Assembly: GCA_022842935.1 (NCBI GenBank)
Contig: JALHOP010000001.1
Coordinates: 682,001 to 746,000 of the forward strand
Length of the DNA: 64,000 bases
Source of the DNA: Myxococcota bacterium
GTDB taxonomy: Bacteria; Myxococcota; XYA12-FULL-58-9; JALHOP01
Direction: 5' to 3'
Part shown: positions 50,131 through 59,306 of the stretch, one piece after another
Layout of the letters: every line of letters begins with the position of its first letter
Position numbering within the stretch: position 1 is the stretch's first letter
Made by a program: the position numbers and the translations under genes
The notes under the pieces: model-generated
Told to the model about the DNA's origin: nothing
Database searches by the model: none
The model's input: only the letters and a program-made list of their open reading frames with translations

Positions 50131-53100
50131 ATGCGCATCAAGAGACTCGAGATCCACGGCTTCAAATCGTTCGCCGAGCGCGCCGTGCTCAACTTCGGGG
50201 AAGGCATCACCGGCGTCGTTGGCCCCAACGGCTGCGGCAAGTCGAACATCGTGGATGCCTTGCGCTGGTGCATGGGCGAGATGAGCGCCAAGCATTTGCG
50301 CGGCCGCGCCATGCAAGACGTCATCTTCGCGGGCTCCGACAGTCGCGGCCCCCTCGGGATGGCCGAAGTCACCATAAGCTTCCATAACGACGGCAACGTC
50401 CCTCCGCAGTATGCGAGCTTCAGCGAAATCGCAGTGACGCGCCGTCTGCATCGTGATGGCAGCAGCGAATACCTCGTCAACAAGGTCCCTGCTCGCCTGC
50501 GCGACATCACCGACCTCTTCCTGGGCACCGGTGTTGGCACGCGCGCCTACTCGATCATCGAACAGGGCCGCATTGGCTTCATCGTCAGCAGCAAGCCCGA
50601 GGACCGTCGCTCTCTCATCGAAGAAGTCGCGGGCATTACGAAATTCAAGGCGCGCAAGAAGGCCGCCGAGCGCCGGATGGAGTCGACGCAGCAGAATCTC
50701 GACCGCGTCGGCGATGTCGTGAGCGAGCTCGAGCGCCAGCTGCAGTCGCTGCGCCGTCAGGCGCGCCGCGCAGAGAAGTACAAGGAGCTGCGCGCCGAGC
50801 TGCGTGATCTCGAGCTGCACCACGCGTCGCTCGAGATGCTGCGCGTCGCGGCCCTCGAAAAACACGCCCACGGCGAGGCGGATATGCTGGCGCGAGACGC
50901 CGAGGATGCCCAGGCCGGTATCGCCGCTCGCGAGAGCAGCATCGAGGCCGATCGACTGCGCCTCCTCGAGGTCGAACGCGAGCTGCAGCGCGAGCAGGCC
51001 GCGAGTGCCGAGCTGGACGCCAAGCTGGCAGCGCTGGAGCGCGATCTTTCCCACTGGCAGCGCCAGCGTGAAGAGGCGATCGCACGTGTCCACGCGGCGC
51101 GACGGGACGTCGAGGACGCCGAGGCGCGACTCGCGCAAGCGCGCAACGAGCACGACAGCCACGATCAGGCGTTGGGACATCTGTCCGCTTCGGTGGATAG
51201 TGACCGCGAGCGCACGTATGCCCTGGAGACCGCAGTCGGCGAGATGCAGGCGCAGATCGCCAGCCTCGACCGCGATGCCGAGGCGCTGCGGCGTTCGGCC
51301 GTCGAGCACATCCACGAAGGTGCGCGTCAGCGCACGTTGATCGCTGCCATCGCCAAGCGTGACGTGGAGCTCAAAAACCGGTTGAGTCAGTCGAGCGCCG
51401 AGCTCGAAGACGTCGCGCGGCGCAGAGCCCTCGCCGAGTCGAAGGCGCTCGAGCTCACCGAGCGCCGCGACGTTCTGGCCGCTCAAATCAACGCGTGGCG
51501 GACGCGTGTCATCGAAAATCGCGCCACCCTCGAAAACGCCGTGCGTCTGGTCAGCGAGAGCGAGACGCGCCTCCGGTCCCTGCGTGACACCCTCGCCGAG
51601 CGACGCTCACGACTCGAGTCGTTGCAAGAAATCGCGCGCCGCTTCGAGGGTTACTCAGACGGCGTGCGCTCCCTCATGCAGCCCGACGGTGGAGAACCCG
51701 TTGTCTCGGGCATCCGTGCGCTCATTACCGACGTTCTCGACGTCCCGCCCGAGCTCGAGCGTGCTGTAGAAGCCGCGCTCGGTGAGCGCTTACAATACGT
51801 CGTTGTCGATGCACAGTCCGTCGGCGTGACCGCTATCGCGCACTTGCAGCAGATTGCGGGCGGTCGTAGCGGTTTCGTTCCGATGACCCCGCGCCCGTCT
51901 CGCCTCGCCGCCCACGGCAACGCGCTCGAGCGAGTCAAGGCGCGCCCAGGTTTCGAGAAGGTCGCAGAGTACCTTCTGGCCGACGTCAGCATTGCGGACA
52001 CGCTCGACGCGGCGCTGGTCGCGTTCAGCGACGATCAGACCCCGCTGCGCTACGTCACCTTGAACGGCGAAGTTCTCGATGCCTTTGGCACGTTGATCGG
52101 TGGCTCGGAAGAGGGGAGCGGTTTACTCGCCAAGCGTCGCGAGATCCGCGAGCTCGAGGAGAAGGTCGCCGCGCTCGACGCGGAGCACGAAGAGGCTCGC
52201 GCTGTGCACCACGAGCTCGAGACGCAGCGCCTCCAGCTCGAGGTCGATATCCAGCAGCTCGAAAAAGACCTGCACGCAGCCGATCTCGAGCGCATCGAGA
52301 CCTCGAAAGACCTCGAGGCCGCTATGGCAGATGCGCGGCGCGCTGGCGATCGGGCCGAGATTGTCGAGTTCGAGCGTGCCCAGGCAAGCGACGAGCTGGC
52401 CAAGAGCGCGAGCGAAACCAAGACCGCCGAAGAGGTCGCGATCCGCGCCGAAGAGGAGCAGCGCAACATTGAACAACGGGCGCGCGAGCTCAGCGAACGA
52501 CGTGCGGGGATGGCCGAAGAGCTCGCGGCACGCGCCGACGAGCTTACACGGGCCAAGGTCGAAGGGGCGACGCGCGCCGAGAAGCTCACTGGCACCAAGG
52601 CTGCCGCGCAGCGTTTGCAACAGGCCATGACGGAGCTCAACCAGCGCATCGAGCGCGCCCAGTCCGCGATTCGCCATAACGAGAACGCAAGCCACGACCT
52701 CACACAGCGCATCGAAGAAGGGCAGCAGCTTGCTCTTAGCACCTCCGCGGATGCGCTGCGCCGACGCGAAGAGCTCGCGGCCGCGCGTGACCGCTACGAA
52801 GCCGACCGCCAGAGTGTCGCGGTGGTCGAGCAAGCGCTACGCGAGCAGCGCAAGAGCGGCGACGCCGCTGTCGAGCGGCTCACCTCGGTGCGCATGGAGC
52901 TGCAGCGCTTGGAGCTCGAGCGCGTTCGGATCATCGATCACATCCTCGAGCGACACGACGTGCGCATCGAGCTGGTGATGACCGACTATCACCTGCGTCC
53001 GATGCCCGGTCCCGAGGCTCGCCAAAAGGCGACCGAGCTCGACCGCGCCATCAAGGCTCTCGGGCCCATCAATCTCACGGCCATCGATGAGTGCGCCGAA

Positions 53101-53673
53101 ATCGAGACGCGCTACGGGTTTCTCGTGACCCAGCGCGATGACCTCGCCAATGCCTTGGAGTCATTGAAGCGAGCCATTCAGCGCATTAACCGCGCTTCGC
53201 GTGAGCGCTTCCAAGAGGCATTCGACGCAGTCAACGAGATGTTCCAGCAGGTTTATCCTCGCCTGTTCCGCGGTGGCGTCGCCCGGCTCGAGCTCATCCA
53301 AAGCGATGACCTCCTCGAGTCCGGCGTCGAGATCATCGCGCAACCGCCGGGTAAGAAGCTGCAGAACGTCTCTCTGCTCTCGGGTGGTGAGAAGGCGCTG
53401 ACGGCAACCGCGCTGGTGTTTGCGATCTTCCTCATCAAGCCGTCGCCGTTTTGCGTCCTCGACGAGGTCGACGCGCCGCTCGACGAGGCAAACGTGGGTA
53501 GGTTCAACGAGATGCTCCGCGAGATCTCGAAGATCTCGCAGTTCATCGTCATCACCCACAACAAGAACACGATGTCGCAGGCCGACCGCCTCTACGGGGT
53601 CACCATGCAGGAGCCGGGCATGAGCACGCTGGTCTCGGTGAACCTCGACGAGAAGGCGGCATCTGCGGCTTGA
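50131..53673 (+). CDS. smc: Chromosome segregation protein SMC
   Basis: SMC forms the ATP-driven ring that compacts and untangles the chromosome with ScpAB. This 1180-residue protein starts MRIKRLEIHGFKSFAE. Walker A is GPNGCGKS at 31-38. Long charged coiled coils flank a hinge (around YSDGVRSLMQ to RYVTLNGEVLDAFGTLIGG, residues ~510-665), and the C-terminal head carries the LSGGEKALTA signature and Walker B CVLDEVDAPLDEANV. All ATPase motifs are intact. The ATG at 50131 is chosen over an upstream in-frame start because it begins the conserved first strand. ScpA and ScpB are not adjacent. Confidence 0.97.
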   Translation: MRIKRLEIHGFKSFAERAVLNFGEGITGVVGPNGCGKSNIVDALRWCMGEMSAKHLRGRAMQDVIFAGSDSRGPLGMAEVTISFHNDGNVPPQYASFSEIAVTRRLHRDGSSEYLVNKVPARLRDITDLFLGTGVGTRAYSIIEQGRIGFIVSSKPEDRRSLIEEVAGITKFKARKKAAERRMESTQQNLDRVGDVVSELERQLQSLRRQARRAEKYKELRAELRDLELHHASLEMLRVAALEKHAHGEADMLARDAEDAQAGIAARESSIEADRLRLLEVERELQREQAASAELDAKLAALERDLSHWQRQREEAIARVHAARRDVEDAEARLAQARNEHDSHDQALGHLSASVDSDRERTYALETAVGEMQAQIASLDRDAEALRRSAVEHIHEGARQRTLIAAIAKRDVELKNRLSQSSAELEDVARRRALAESKALELTERRDVLAAQINAWRTRVIENRATLENAVRLVSESETRLRSLRDTLAERRSRLESLQEIARRFEGYSDGVRSLMQPDGGEPVVSGIRALITDVLDVPPELERAVEAALGERLQYVVVDAQSVGVTAIAHLQQIAGGRSGFVPMTPRPSRLAAHGNALERVKARPGFEKVAEYLLADVSIADTLDAALVAFSDDQTPLRYVTLNGEVLDAFGTLIGGSEEGSGLLAKRREIRELEEKVAALDAEHEEARAVHHELETQRLQLEVDIQQLEKDLHAADLERIETSKDLEAAMADARRAGDRAEIVEFERAQASDELAKSASETKTAEEVAIRAEEEQRNIEQRARELSERRAGMAEELAARADELTRAKVEGATRAEKLTGTKAAAQRLQQAMTELNQRIERAQSAIRHNENASHDLTQRIEEGQQLALSTSADALRRREELAAARDRYEADRQSVAVVEQALREQRKSGDAAVERLTSVRMELQRLELERVRIIDHILERHDVRIELVMTDYHLRPMPGPEARQKATELDRAIKALGPINLTAIDECAEIETRYGFLVTQRDDLANALESLKRAIQRINRASRERFQEAFDAVNEMFQQVYPRLFRGGVARLELIQSDDLLESGVEIIAQPPGKKLQNVSLLSGGEKALTATALVFAIFLIKPSPFCVLDEVDAPLDEANVGRFNEMLREISKISQFIVITHNKNTMSQADRLYGVTMQEPGMSTLVSVNLDEKAASAA

Positions 53674-53792
53674 CGACTCGTGCGACGTCGCTAGGCCGTC
53701 GGGCGCGCTCGACGTGCTGGGTGGTTGTCGTAATGAGCCTCTGGGCGCTCCGAACCCTTGCCTGTCCGCGATTCTAGGCTGTAAAGAAGCGC

Positions 53793-54272
53793 ATGCTCGA
53801 AGCACACCTGCCGCTTTTTCTCATGGTGATTTTGGCGACCGGGCTAGGCGCGGGGCTCCTCACCATCTCGAACTTTCTCGGACCGCGCCGTCCGACAAAG
53901 ATCAAGCTCGAGGTTTTCGAGTGCGGTAACCCGCCGACCGGTCCTGCCCGCGAGCGCTTCAACGTCAAATTCTACTTGGTCGCGATCCTCTTTCTCGTGT
54001 TCGACATCGAAGCGGTCTTCATCTATCCGTGGGCCGTCACCTTTGGAGACGCGGTCCGCGGCAAGAGCTCGATGGCTCCCGCGGCGCTCGCCGGCGCCAT
54101 GCTGGTGTTTGCCGGTCTGCTTGTCGTGAGCCTCGTCTACGAGTGGCGCAAGGGCGCGCTCGAGTGGGCCGGCCGCGAGTCCGAGGACAACGTTGAAGAG
54201 GCCGCTCACGCCACGGTGACCACCGTCCGAGCCGGCGACCACAAATCGACAATCAGCCACCACGCGGCCTGA
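53793..54272 (+). CDS. nuoA: NADH-quinone oxidoreductase subunit A
   Basis: This is a small membrane subunit of complex I. Three hydrophobic helices and the conserved KLEVFECGNPPTGPARERFNVKFYLVAILFLVFDIEA block are present (quoted motif positions ~34-70, key residues EVFECG and FDIEA). Length is 159, slightly long because of a ~30-residue polar C-terminal tail rich in His and Thr. It is the first gene of nuoABC, 119 bases after smc. A -10-like TGTAAA only 7 bases before the ATG, with no clear ribosome binding site, hints at a very short leader. Confidence 0.93.
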   Translation: MLEAHLPLFLMVILATGLGAGLLTISNFLGPRRPTKIKLEVFECGNPPTGPARERFNVKFYLVAILFLVFDIEAVFIYPWAVTFGDAVRGKSSMAPAALAGAMLVFAGLLVVSLVYEWRKGALEWAGRESEDNVEEAAHATVTTVRAGDHKSTISHHAA

Positions 54273-54280
54273 GGCACACC

Positions 54281-54805
54281 ATGAAAGACGAAGATATCAT
54301 TCACAACGAGGTGCTGGTCACCCGACGCTCCGACGCGGAGAGTTGGTTGCGCCAGACCATCGAGCGCATGAGCCAGCCCGGCATCAACTGGAGCCGGAAG
54401 TTCTCGCTCTTCAACTACCCCTTCGTCACAGCCTGTTGCGGCATGGAATTCATGTCGGTCAACGGGCCGCGTTACGACATGGCGCAGTACGGCGCCGAGT
54501 TCCCTCGGTTTTCGCCGCGGCAGGCCGACCTCATCTGGATCGTCGGTACCATCACCCAGAAGCAGGCGCCGATCTTGCGCCGCGTTTGGGAGCAAATGGC
54601 CGAGCCCAAGTGGGCCATCGCTTTTGGTGTCTGCGCGTCGACGGGCGGCTTTTACGACAACTACTGCACCGTGCAGGGCGCGGACCGCATCATTCCCATC
54701 GACGTTTACATCCCTGGCTGTCCGCCGCGTCCTGAGCAGATCCTCGACGGCTTGCGCCTGCTCATGGACAAGATCCAGACCGAGCACGGCCGCGTGATGG
54801 TGTAA
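54281..54805 (+). CDS. nuoB: NADH-quinone oxidoreductase subunit B
   Basis: NuoB holds cluster N2, the last iron-sulfur centre before quinone. Ligand cysteines are visible in TACCGMEFM (adjacent pair), GVCASTGGF and PGCPPRPEQ. Length 174 is normal. It starts 8 bases after nuoA and is followed 2 bases later by nuoC. The N-terminal ~20 residues are short and polar, without a signal. Confidence 0.96.
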   Translation: MKDEDIIHNEVLVTRRSDAESWLRQTIERMSQPGINWSRKFSLFNYPFVTACCGMEFMSVNGPRYDMAQYGAEFPRFSPRQADLIWIVGTITQKQAPILRRVWEQMAEPKWAIAFGVCASTGGFYDNYCTVQGADRIIPIDVYIPGCPPRPEQILDGLRLLMDKIQTEHGRVMV

Positions 54806-54807
54806 CG

Positions 54808-55344
54808 ATGTCCGTTTTAGCGTTGGAGAAGCTCAAGCGTCGTTTCGGCGACGACATCCTCGAGAGCCACAGTAAGCTGGGCGATGACACCGTGCTCGTG
54901 AAGGCGGAGCGCCTCTACGAGGTCGCGCAGTTCCTCAAGGACGATCCCGAGCTGCAGTTCGACATGCCTATCGACAACACAGCCGTCGACTGGTGGCAGG
55001 TGAGCGAGCCGCGCTTCGAGGTGATCTGGCACCTGTATTCGACCGTGAAGCACATGCGCATTCGCGTGAAGGTCCGCGTCGGCGAAGACAATCCGACCTG
55101 CGCATCGCTGACCCCGTTGTGGCCGGGTATGAACTGGCACGAGCGCGAGACTTGGGACATGTACGGCGTTCGCTTCAGCGGGCATCCGAATCTCAAGCGC
55201 GTCCTCATGTACGAAGAGTTCGTGGGCTATCCGCTGCGCAAAGACTATCCGATCACCAAGCGCCAGCCGCTCATCGAAGAGCGCATCGTGCGCGAGGTGC
55301 CGACGCAGCGCAATCCGCCGCCGGACATGCTCAACCAGCCGTAG
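54808..55344 (+). CDS. nuoC: NADH-quinone oxidoreductase subunit C
   Basis: The 178-residue hydrophilic subunit of the peripheral arm has the typical RVGEDNPTCASLTPLWPGMN segment and the WHERETWDMYGVRFSGHPNL signature. It is separate from NuoD, unlike the fused NuoCD of enterobacteria. Its last 14 bases overlap the convergent gene at 55331. nuoD lies 2.7 kb away beyond two minus-strand genes, so the nuo set is interrupted here. Confidence 0.95.
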   Translation: MSVLALEKLKRRFGDDILESHSKLGDDTVLVKAERLYEVAQFLKDDPELQFDMPIDNTAVDWWQVSEPRFEVIWHLYSTVKHMRIRVKVRVGEDNPTCASLTPLWPGMNWHERETWDMYGVRFSGHPNLKRVLMYEEFVGYPLRKDYPITKRQPLIEERIVREVPTQRNPPPDMLNQP

Positions 55345-57211
55345 GGTTCTGCTGCGCGGCGCGAAGCCGTTTACGCCGCAGCAGCGCGCAAGCAAACAGC
55401 GTCATCGCCATCGACGCTTCCGATGACGCGCAGCCACCGCCCGCGATGATGGGCAGCGCGCGGGCGACCTCGGTTGTGTCGACCCCGGTCGTGACTGTTA
55501 CACCGATGGGGTCTTCGTTGCCCATCGCGTCAACCGCGGCGACTTGGACGATGTGGCGACCGCCGCTCAAGCCTTCGATACGAATCGGCCGGCCGAAGTG
55601 CAGGCGCCCCTGACGCCGGCCGTCGATCGTTAGGCGATAGCGCATGCGGTTGTCGGGCGTCGTGTCGTCGGTGGCGGACGGGTCGATCTCCGTGGTGCCG
55701 TCGTCACCGCTCGGCGGAGCTGGCTGCGTCCCGATCGTCGTGGTGGGTGGCGTCGTGTCGCTCGTGTCCAGCTCTCCGACGTGGACCGTGGCGATGAGCC
55801 CACCGTCGATAGTTTGCAGACTCTCGATCGCGATTGGCGTGAGCGACGTCGTGAACAAGCTGCTCACGATCGGTAGCTCGGCGACGCCCGCGGCGATAAC
55901 GGGGGCCACCTCGTCGCGTACGAAGCGGTCCGCGTCGTCCTGCGTGAATGGGATGTCCTGGCCATCGAGCTGGATGTCGAAAGGGCGGATGTCGACCGAG
56001 CGCGGCGCGATGGTGATCTCATTGGTGGCGCGTTTCACGCGGGTATCGGCGCCGATTGTCACACCCCCCAGCACGTACGCCTTGAAGTCCCGCTTGTCGT
56101 CTGCGGAGATGGTGACGCGACCAATCAGGTGTCCGATCTCGAGCTGCAAGGCCCCCACGTCGCTCTGCGAAAACGTCACGCGCGGCGGCTGCAGCGTGCC
56201 CGCGGTGGCCTTCATCCTGGCGTTCGAGCCGAAGCCCGCGATCATGCTGTCGGCGTCTGCATAGACCTCGGCGAGGTCGAGACAGAGCCAGCCCGCGCGC
56301 CAAGCGCTCTCGATGGTGTTCTGCACGAAGCGTTGCGACACGCCGATGCTTGTCCCGACCAGCGTTGGCCAGGTGGGAAGTGGGGGAGCGGGCTCTCGCC
56401 GCCAATCGACCCCCTCGAGGCAGTCAGCCAAACCGTAGTGCTCGGAGCCCGCAGCAAAGGTTGCGGTGATGCCGCCGCCGTCGATCGCGATGGACTCCGG
56501 CTGGCCCTTGAAAAAGACGCCGTCAACCTCTTCACCGATGCTCACGATGCTCGCGGACAGCGCCTCGACCTGGCTTGCGACCAGCTCAGGGATGTAGTTG
56601 CGGACCTCATGCAAGGCATAGGCGACGATATCGGCTTGCAGCCAATCGTAGAGTGCTTCGAGTGCCGAGTCGTAGACGGGGCAGCCCGAAATATCGACTG
56701 CCGGTTTGTCGTCGACGCGAACGACGACGTTGGTGATGGCCACCTGCGGCACGCAGTCGTTCACCGACACGAATGCTTGCGCGACGATCGAGGCGCCGCT
56801 TGCGACGATGCGTGCGTCACAGCTGGTGTCCGGCAAAGCGCACAGCTCGATATCGAGGTGCGCGTCGATGTCCACATCGCCACGGATGCTCACGAAGAAG
56901 CCACCGCGCGTCAGCACGGTCTCGATGTGTGGATTGGCGAGACGAATGTTGCCGCGCTGTACCCGCACGACGTTGTCATCGAACCACCAGCCGCACGCAC
57001 CGAAGGAGAACGACTGACCGCCGAGTCCAATCTGTTGCGCGACGAGTCCGCCGACGGGGGCCAGCACTCTGTCGAGGTCGGCACGCGTCACACGTGCGAC
57101 GATCGCCTGTGACACGAGCCCAGGATCGCACGCCCCCGACGCCGCCTTAGGAAAGGCAACGGTTCCAGCCCCGAAAACGGCCGCAAGATACACGCCGGCC
57201 CACCATCTCAT
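55331..57211 (-). CDS. Exported protein with MYXO-CTERM-like C-terminus (626 aa)
   Basis: An N-terminal signal (MRWWAGVYLAAVFGAG ... ASG) is followed by ~480 residues of amphipathic strands and helices. The pattern (LVSQAIVARVTRADLDRVL early, then paired long strands) faintly recalls lipid-binding TULIP/BPI proteins, but this is weak. A Ser/Thr/Pro-rich linker (~525-550) and an Ig-like domain follow (YRLTIDGRRQGRLHFGRPI, IVQVAAVDAMGNEDP). The end has GGGC, a hydrophobic helix and a basic cluster LLRRKRLR, as in MYXO-CTERM sorting tails. The ATG at 57211 is chosen for the signal. It overlaps the nuoC end. Confidence 0.75.
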   Translation of the reverse strand: MRWWAGVYLAAVFGAGTVAFPKAASGACDPGLVSQAIVARVTRADLDRVLAPVGGLVAQQIGLGGQSFSFGACGWWFDDNVVRVQRGNIRLANPHIETVLTRGGFFVSIRGDVDIDAHLDIELCALPDTSCDARIVASGASIVAQAFVSVNDCVPQVAITNVVVRVDDKPAVDISGCPVYDSALEALYDWLQADIVAYALHEVRNYIPELVASQVEALSASIVSIGEEVDGVFFKGQPESIAIDGGGITATFAAGSEHYGLADCLEGVDWRREPAPPLPTWPTLVGTSIGVSQRFVQNTIESAWRAGWLCLDLAEVYADADSMIAGFGSNARMKATAGTLQPPRVTFSQSDVGALQLEIGHLIGRVTISADDKRDFKAYVLGGVTIGADTRVKRATNEITIAPRSVDIRPFDIQLDGQDIPFTQDDADRFVRDEVAPVIAAGVAELPIVSSLFTTSLTPIAIESLQTIDGGLIATVHVGELDTSDTTPPTTTIGTQPAPPSGDDGTTEIDPSATDDTTPDNRMRYRLTIDGRRQGRLHFGRPIRIEGLSGGRHIVQVAAVDAMGNEDPIGVTVTTGVDTTEVARALPIIAGGGCASSEASMAMTLFACALLRRKRLRAAQQNPTAG

Positions 57212-57332
57212 CGCGGTTGTTATCGCCGAAAAGCCCTGGAACGTTGCGGCAGTGGATGACGCGGCGCGTTGTGCCCGCACCAGCGCACAGGAGCGACTTC
57301 GGAGCGGCATCCACCGGGAACCTTCTCGGCTT

Positions 57333-58001
57333 TCAAGGGGGCGCGTTCTTGGCTCCGGCGATGGCGGTTTGCACGTAGCGGAGCTGGTCCTGGCTGATGC
57401 CAGGAATGCGCGCGCATCGCTGGTACTCCGCGATAGCGTCGCTTCGTCGCTTCTTGAAGAGTAACCACCGGCCATGGTCGACGCAGATCGACAAATTGTT
57501 CGGATGTGCGGCGAGCAGTCGTTCGAATTCGTTTGCACCAGAAGCCATGTCAGGGTTGAAGCTCAAGACGTCGGAGATCTGCTCGTCGGTGATGGCGTCG
57601 AGGCGCGGCTTGTCCATCAGGCGCTGCCTCCGACCTTTTTCGCTGATGCGTCTGTGCGTCGCCTCTTGTGGAGTCTTCGGCGGCTCCTTGGTTTTGGCCA
57701 TCTCGGTGTCGAAGGCCTCGCGCTCGCTGCGCACCAAGTCGACGTATTCGCGGGCGAACTCCGGCGAGAAGCGCCCGGCAACGACGTCGAGGCGAGGCCA
57801 CGGCGGCGCGGGGGCGGGTGGGCCAACCTCCTCGACGCCTGATGCACCGCCAGTCGAACGCTCGGGGGGAGTCGCTGTCGGGGTTTGCGGAGACGTGACA
57901 CGTGGGGGAACAGGGCGCTCTTCGACCTCTTCGCACGCAAGCGCTGCCAGAGCGATCCAGAAAGCTGCCAAACGATAGCCCACGCTAGCTTTTACCCGCA
58001 T
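57333..58001 (-). CDS. Lipoprotein with TPR-like C-terminal helices (222 aa)
   Basis: The ATG at 58001 opens a lipoprotein signal (MRVKASVGYRLAAFWIALAALAC, lipid Cys at 23). A Pro/Thr/Ala-rich linker of ~50 residues follows, then a helical domain. The C-terminal part (ANEFERLLAAHPNNLSICVDHG, then RRSDAIAEYQRCARIPGISQ) resembles one to two TPR repeats, usually protein-interaction units. The mature sequence has two Cys that could pair. It is divergent from nuoD and in the same direction as the 626-residue gene, with 121 bases between. Confidence 0.75.
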   Translation of the reverse strand: MRVKASVGYRLAAFWIALAALACEEVEERPVPPRVTSPQTPTATPPERSTGGASGVEEVGPPAPAPPWPRLDVVAGRFSPEFAREYVDLVRSEREAFDTEMAKTKEPPKTPQEATHRRISEKGRRQRLMDKPRLDAITDEQISDVLSFNPDMASGANEFERLLAAHPNNLSICVDHGRWLLFKKRRSDAIAEYQRCARIPGISQDQLRYVQTAIAGAKNAPP

Positions 58002-58019
58002 TTGGCCCACCCAAGCGCG

Positions 58020-58048
58020 TTGACTTGGGAGGCCGAAGCTTCTACACG
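58020..58048 (+). promoter_or_regulatory. Candidate promoter for nuoDGHI
   Basis: TTGACT (58020-58025) and TACACG (58043-58048) are 17 bases apart, which predicts a start near 58055 and a ~35-base leader before nuoD. It lies in the 89-base gap between divergent genes, where nuoD needs its own promoter because nuoABC is cut off from it. Confidence 0.5.
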
Positions 58049-58090
58049 TTTCCCGCCCTTCCGAGGGCACTTTTCCGCGAAGGCATGGGC

Positions 58091-59284
58091 ATGACCGATA
58101 CCGCGTTCGACCTTCCGACTCGCAACATGGAAATCGCACTCGGGCCCTCGCACCCCGCGATGCACGGCACGGTGCGCATGATGGTGGAGCTCGACGGCGA
58201 GACCATCGTGAAGACCGAAACCGAGGTGGGCTTTTTGCACCGCGGCTTCGAAAAGGAATCCGAGTCGGTGCACTGGGCGCAGGTCATGCCGTACTGCGAC
58301 CGTCTCAACTACGTCTCGCCGCTGATCAACAATTTCGCCTACGCGATGGCACTCGAGAAGCTGTGTGAGGTCGAGATCCCGGAGCGCGCCAAGTACATCC
58401 GCGTCATCGCGGCCGAGATCTCGCGCATCTGCGACCACATGACCTGCAACGGCGCCATGGGCATGGAGGTCGGCGGTTTCACGCCGTTCCTTTACATGGT
58501 CGAGGCACGCGAGCTGCTCTACGACATCGTCGAGGAGCTCACCGGCCAGCGCATCACCGTCAACTTCGCGCGCATCGGTGGCGTCGCACACGATTTGCCT
58601 CCCGGATTTGCTGGCCGCTGCAAGGAAGCACTCAACAAGGCGTTCAAGCTGTTCGACGATGCGGACGCGCTGCTGACCCGCAACCGCATCTTCATCGACC
58701 GCATGAACAAGGTCGGTCGCATCACCAAAGAGCAAGCCATTGCGTACGGCATCACCGGTCCGATGTTGCGCGCGACCGGCGTCGCCTACGATCTGCGCAA
58801 GGCCGCGCCCTACGACGTCTACGATCGCATGGAGTTCGACGTCCCCGTCGGTGACAACGGCGACACCTACGACCGCTGGCTCGTGCGCCTCGAGGAGGCT
58901 CGCCAGAGCCGCCGCATCGTCGAGCAAGCCCTAGCGCAGATCCCACCTGGCCCCATCTGCATCGAAGATCCGCGCTTCGTACTGCCGCCCAAAGACGAGG
59001 TCTACACGTCGATCGAGGGCTTGATGAATCACTTCAAGCTCATCATCGAGGGCGCTCGTGTTCCCGCGGGTGAGGTCTATGGCTACACCGAGGGTGGCAA
59101 CGGCGAGCTCGGCTTCTATATCGTCAGCGACGGAAGCGGTAAGCCCTACAAGTGCCGCGTGCGCTCTCCGTGCTTCACCGCCATGCAGCTGCTCGATCCG
59201 ATCTTGCTGCCTGGCAACATGATCTCGGACATCGTTCCCATCTTCGGTTCGGTCAACATGATCGGCGGCGAGTGCGACCGCTAA
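58091..59284 (+). CDS. nuoD: NADH-quinone oxidoreductase subunit D
   Basis: The 397-residue 49-kDa-type subunit forms the quinone site with NuoB. Conserved blocks are LGPSHPAMHGTVRMMVELDG, VGFLHRGFEK, RLNYVSPLINN, ISRICDHMTCNGAMGMEVG and GEVYGYTEGGNGELGFYIVS. The ATG at 58091 is preferred over one six bases earlier because the GAAGG box is then 7 bases away. nuoE and nuoF, usually next, are missing; nuoG follows after 22 bases. Confidence 0.96.
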   Translation: MTDTAFDLPTRNMEIALGPSHPAMHGTVRMMVELDGETIVKTETEVGFLHRGFEKESESVHWAQVMPYCDRLNYVSPLINNFAYAMALEKLCEVEIPERAKYIRVIAAEISRICDHMTCNGAMGMEVGGFTPFLYMVEARELLYDIVEELTGQRITVNFARIGGVAHDLPPGFAGRCKEALNKAFKLFDDADALLTRNRIFIDRMNKVGRITKEQAIAYGITGPMLRATGVAYDLRKAAPYDVYDRMEFDVPVGDNGDTYDRWLVRLEEARQSRRIVEQALAQIPPGPICIEDPRFVLPPKDEVYTSIEGLMNHFKLIIEGARVPAGEVYGYTEGGNGELGFYIVSDGSGKPYKCRVRSPCFTAMQLLDPILLPGNMISDIVPIFGSVNMIGGECDR

Positions 59285-59306
59285 CGCAGACACCTGCGAG
59301 GATTTC

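Noticed and set aside
50020-51486. 488-codon minus-strand frame opposite smc
   Set aside because: It mirrors the SMC coiled-coil codons; no start signal, and SMC on the plus strand is unambiguous.
57212-57538. Upstream extension of the 626-residue exported protein
   Set aside because: It is antisense to the end of the TPR-like lipoprotein and hides the signal peptide that starts at 57211.
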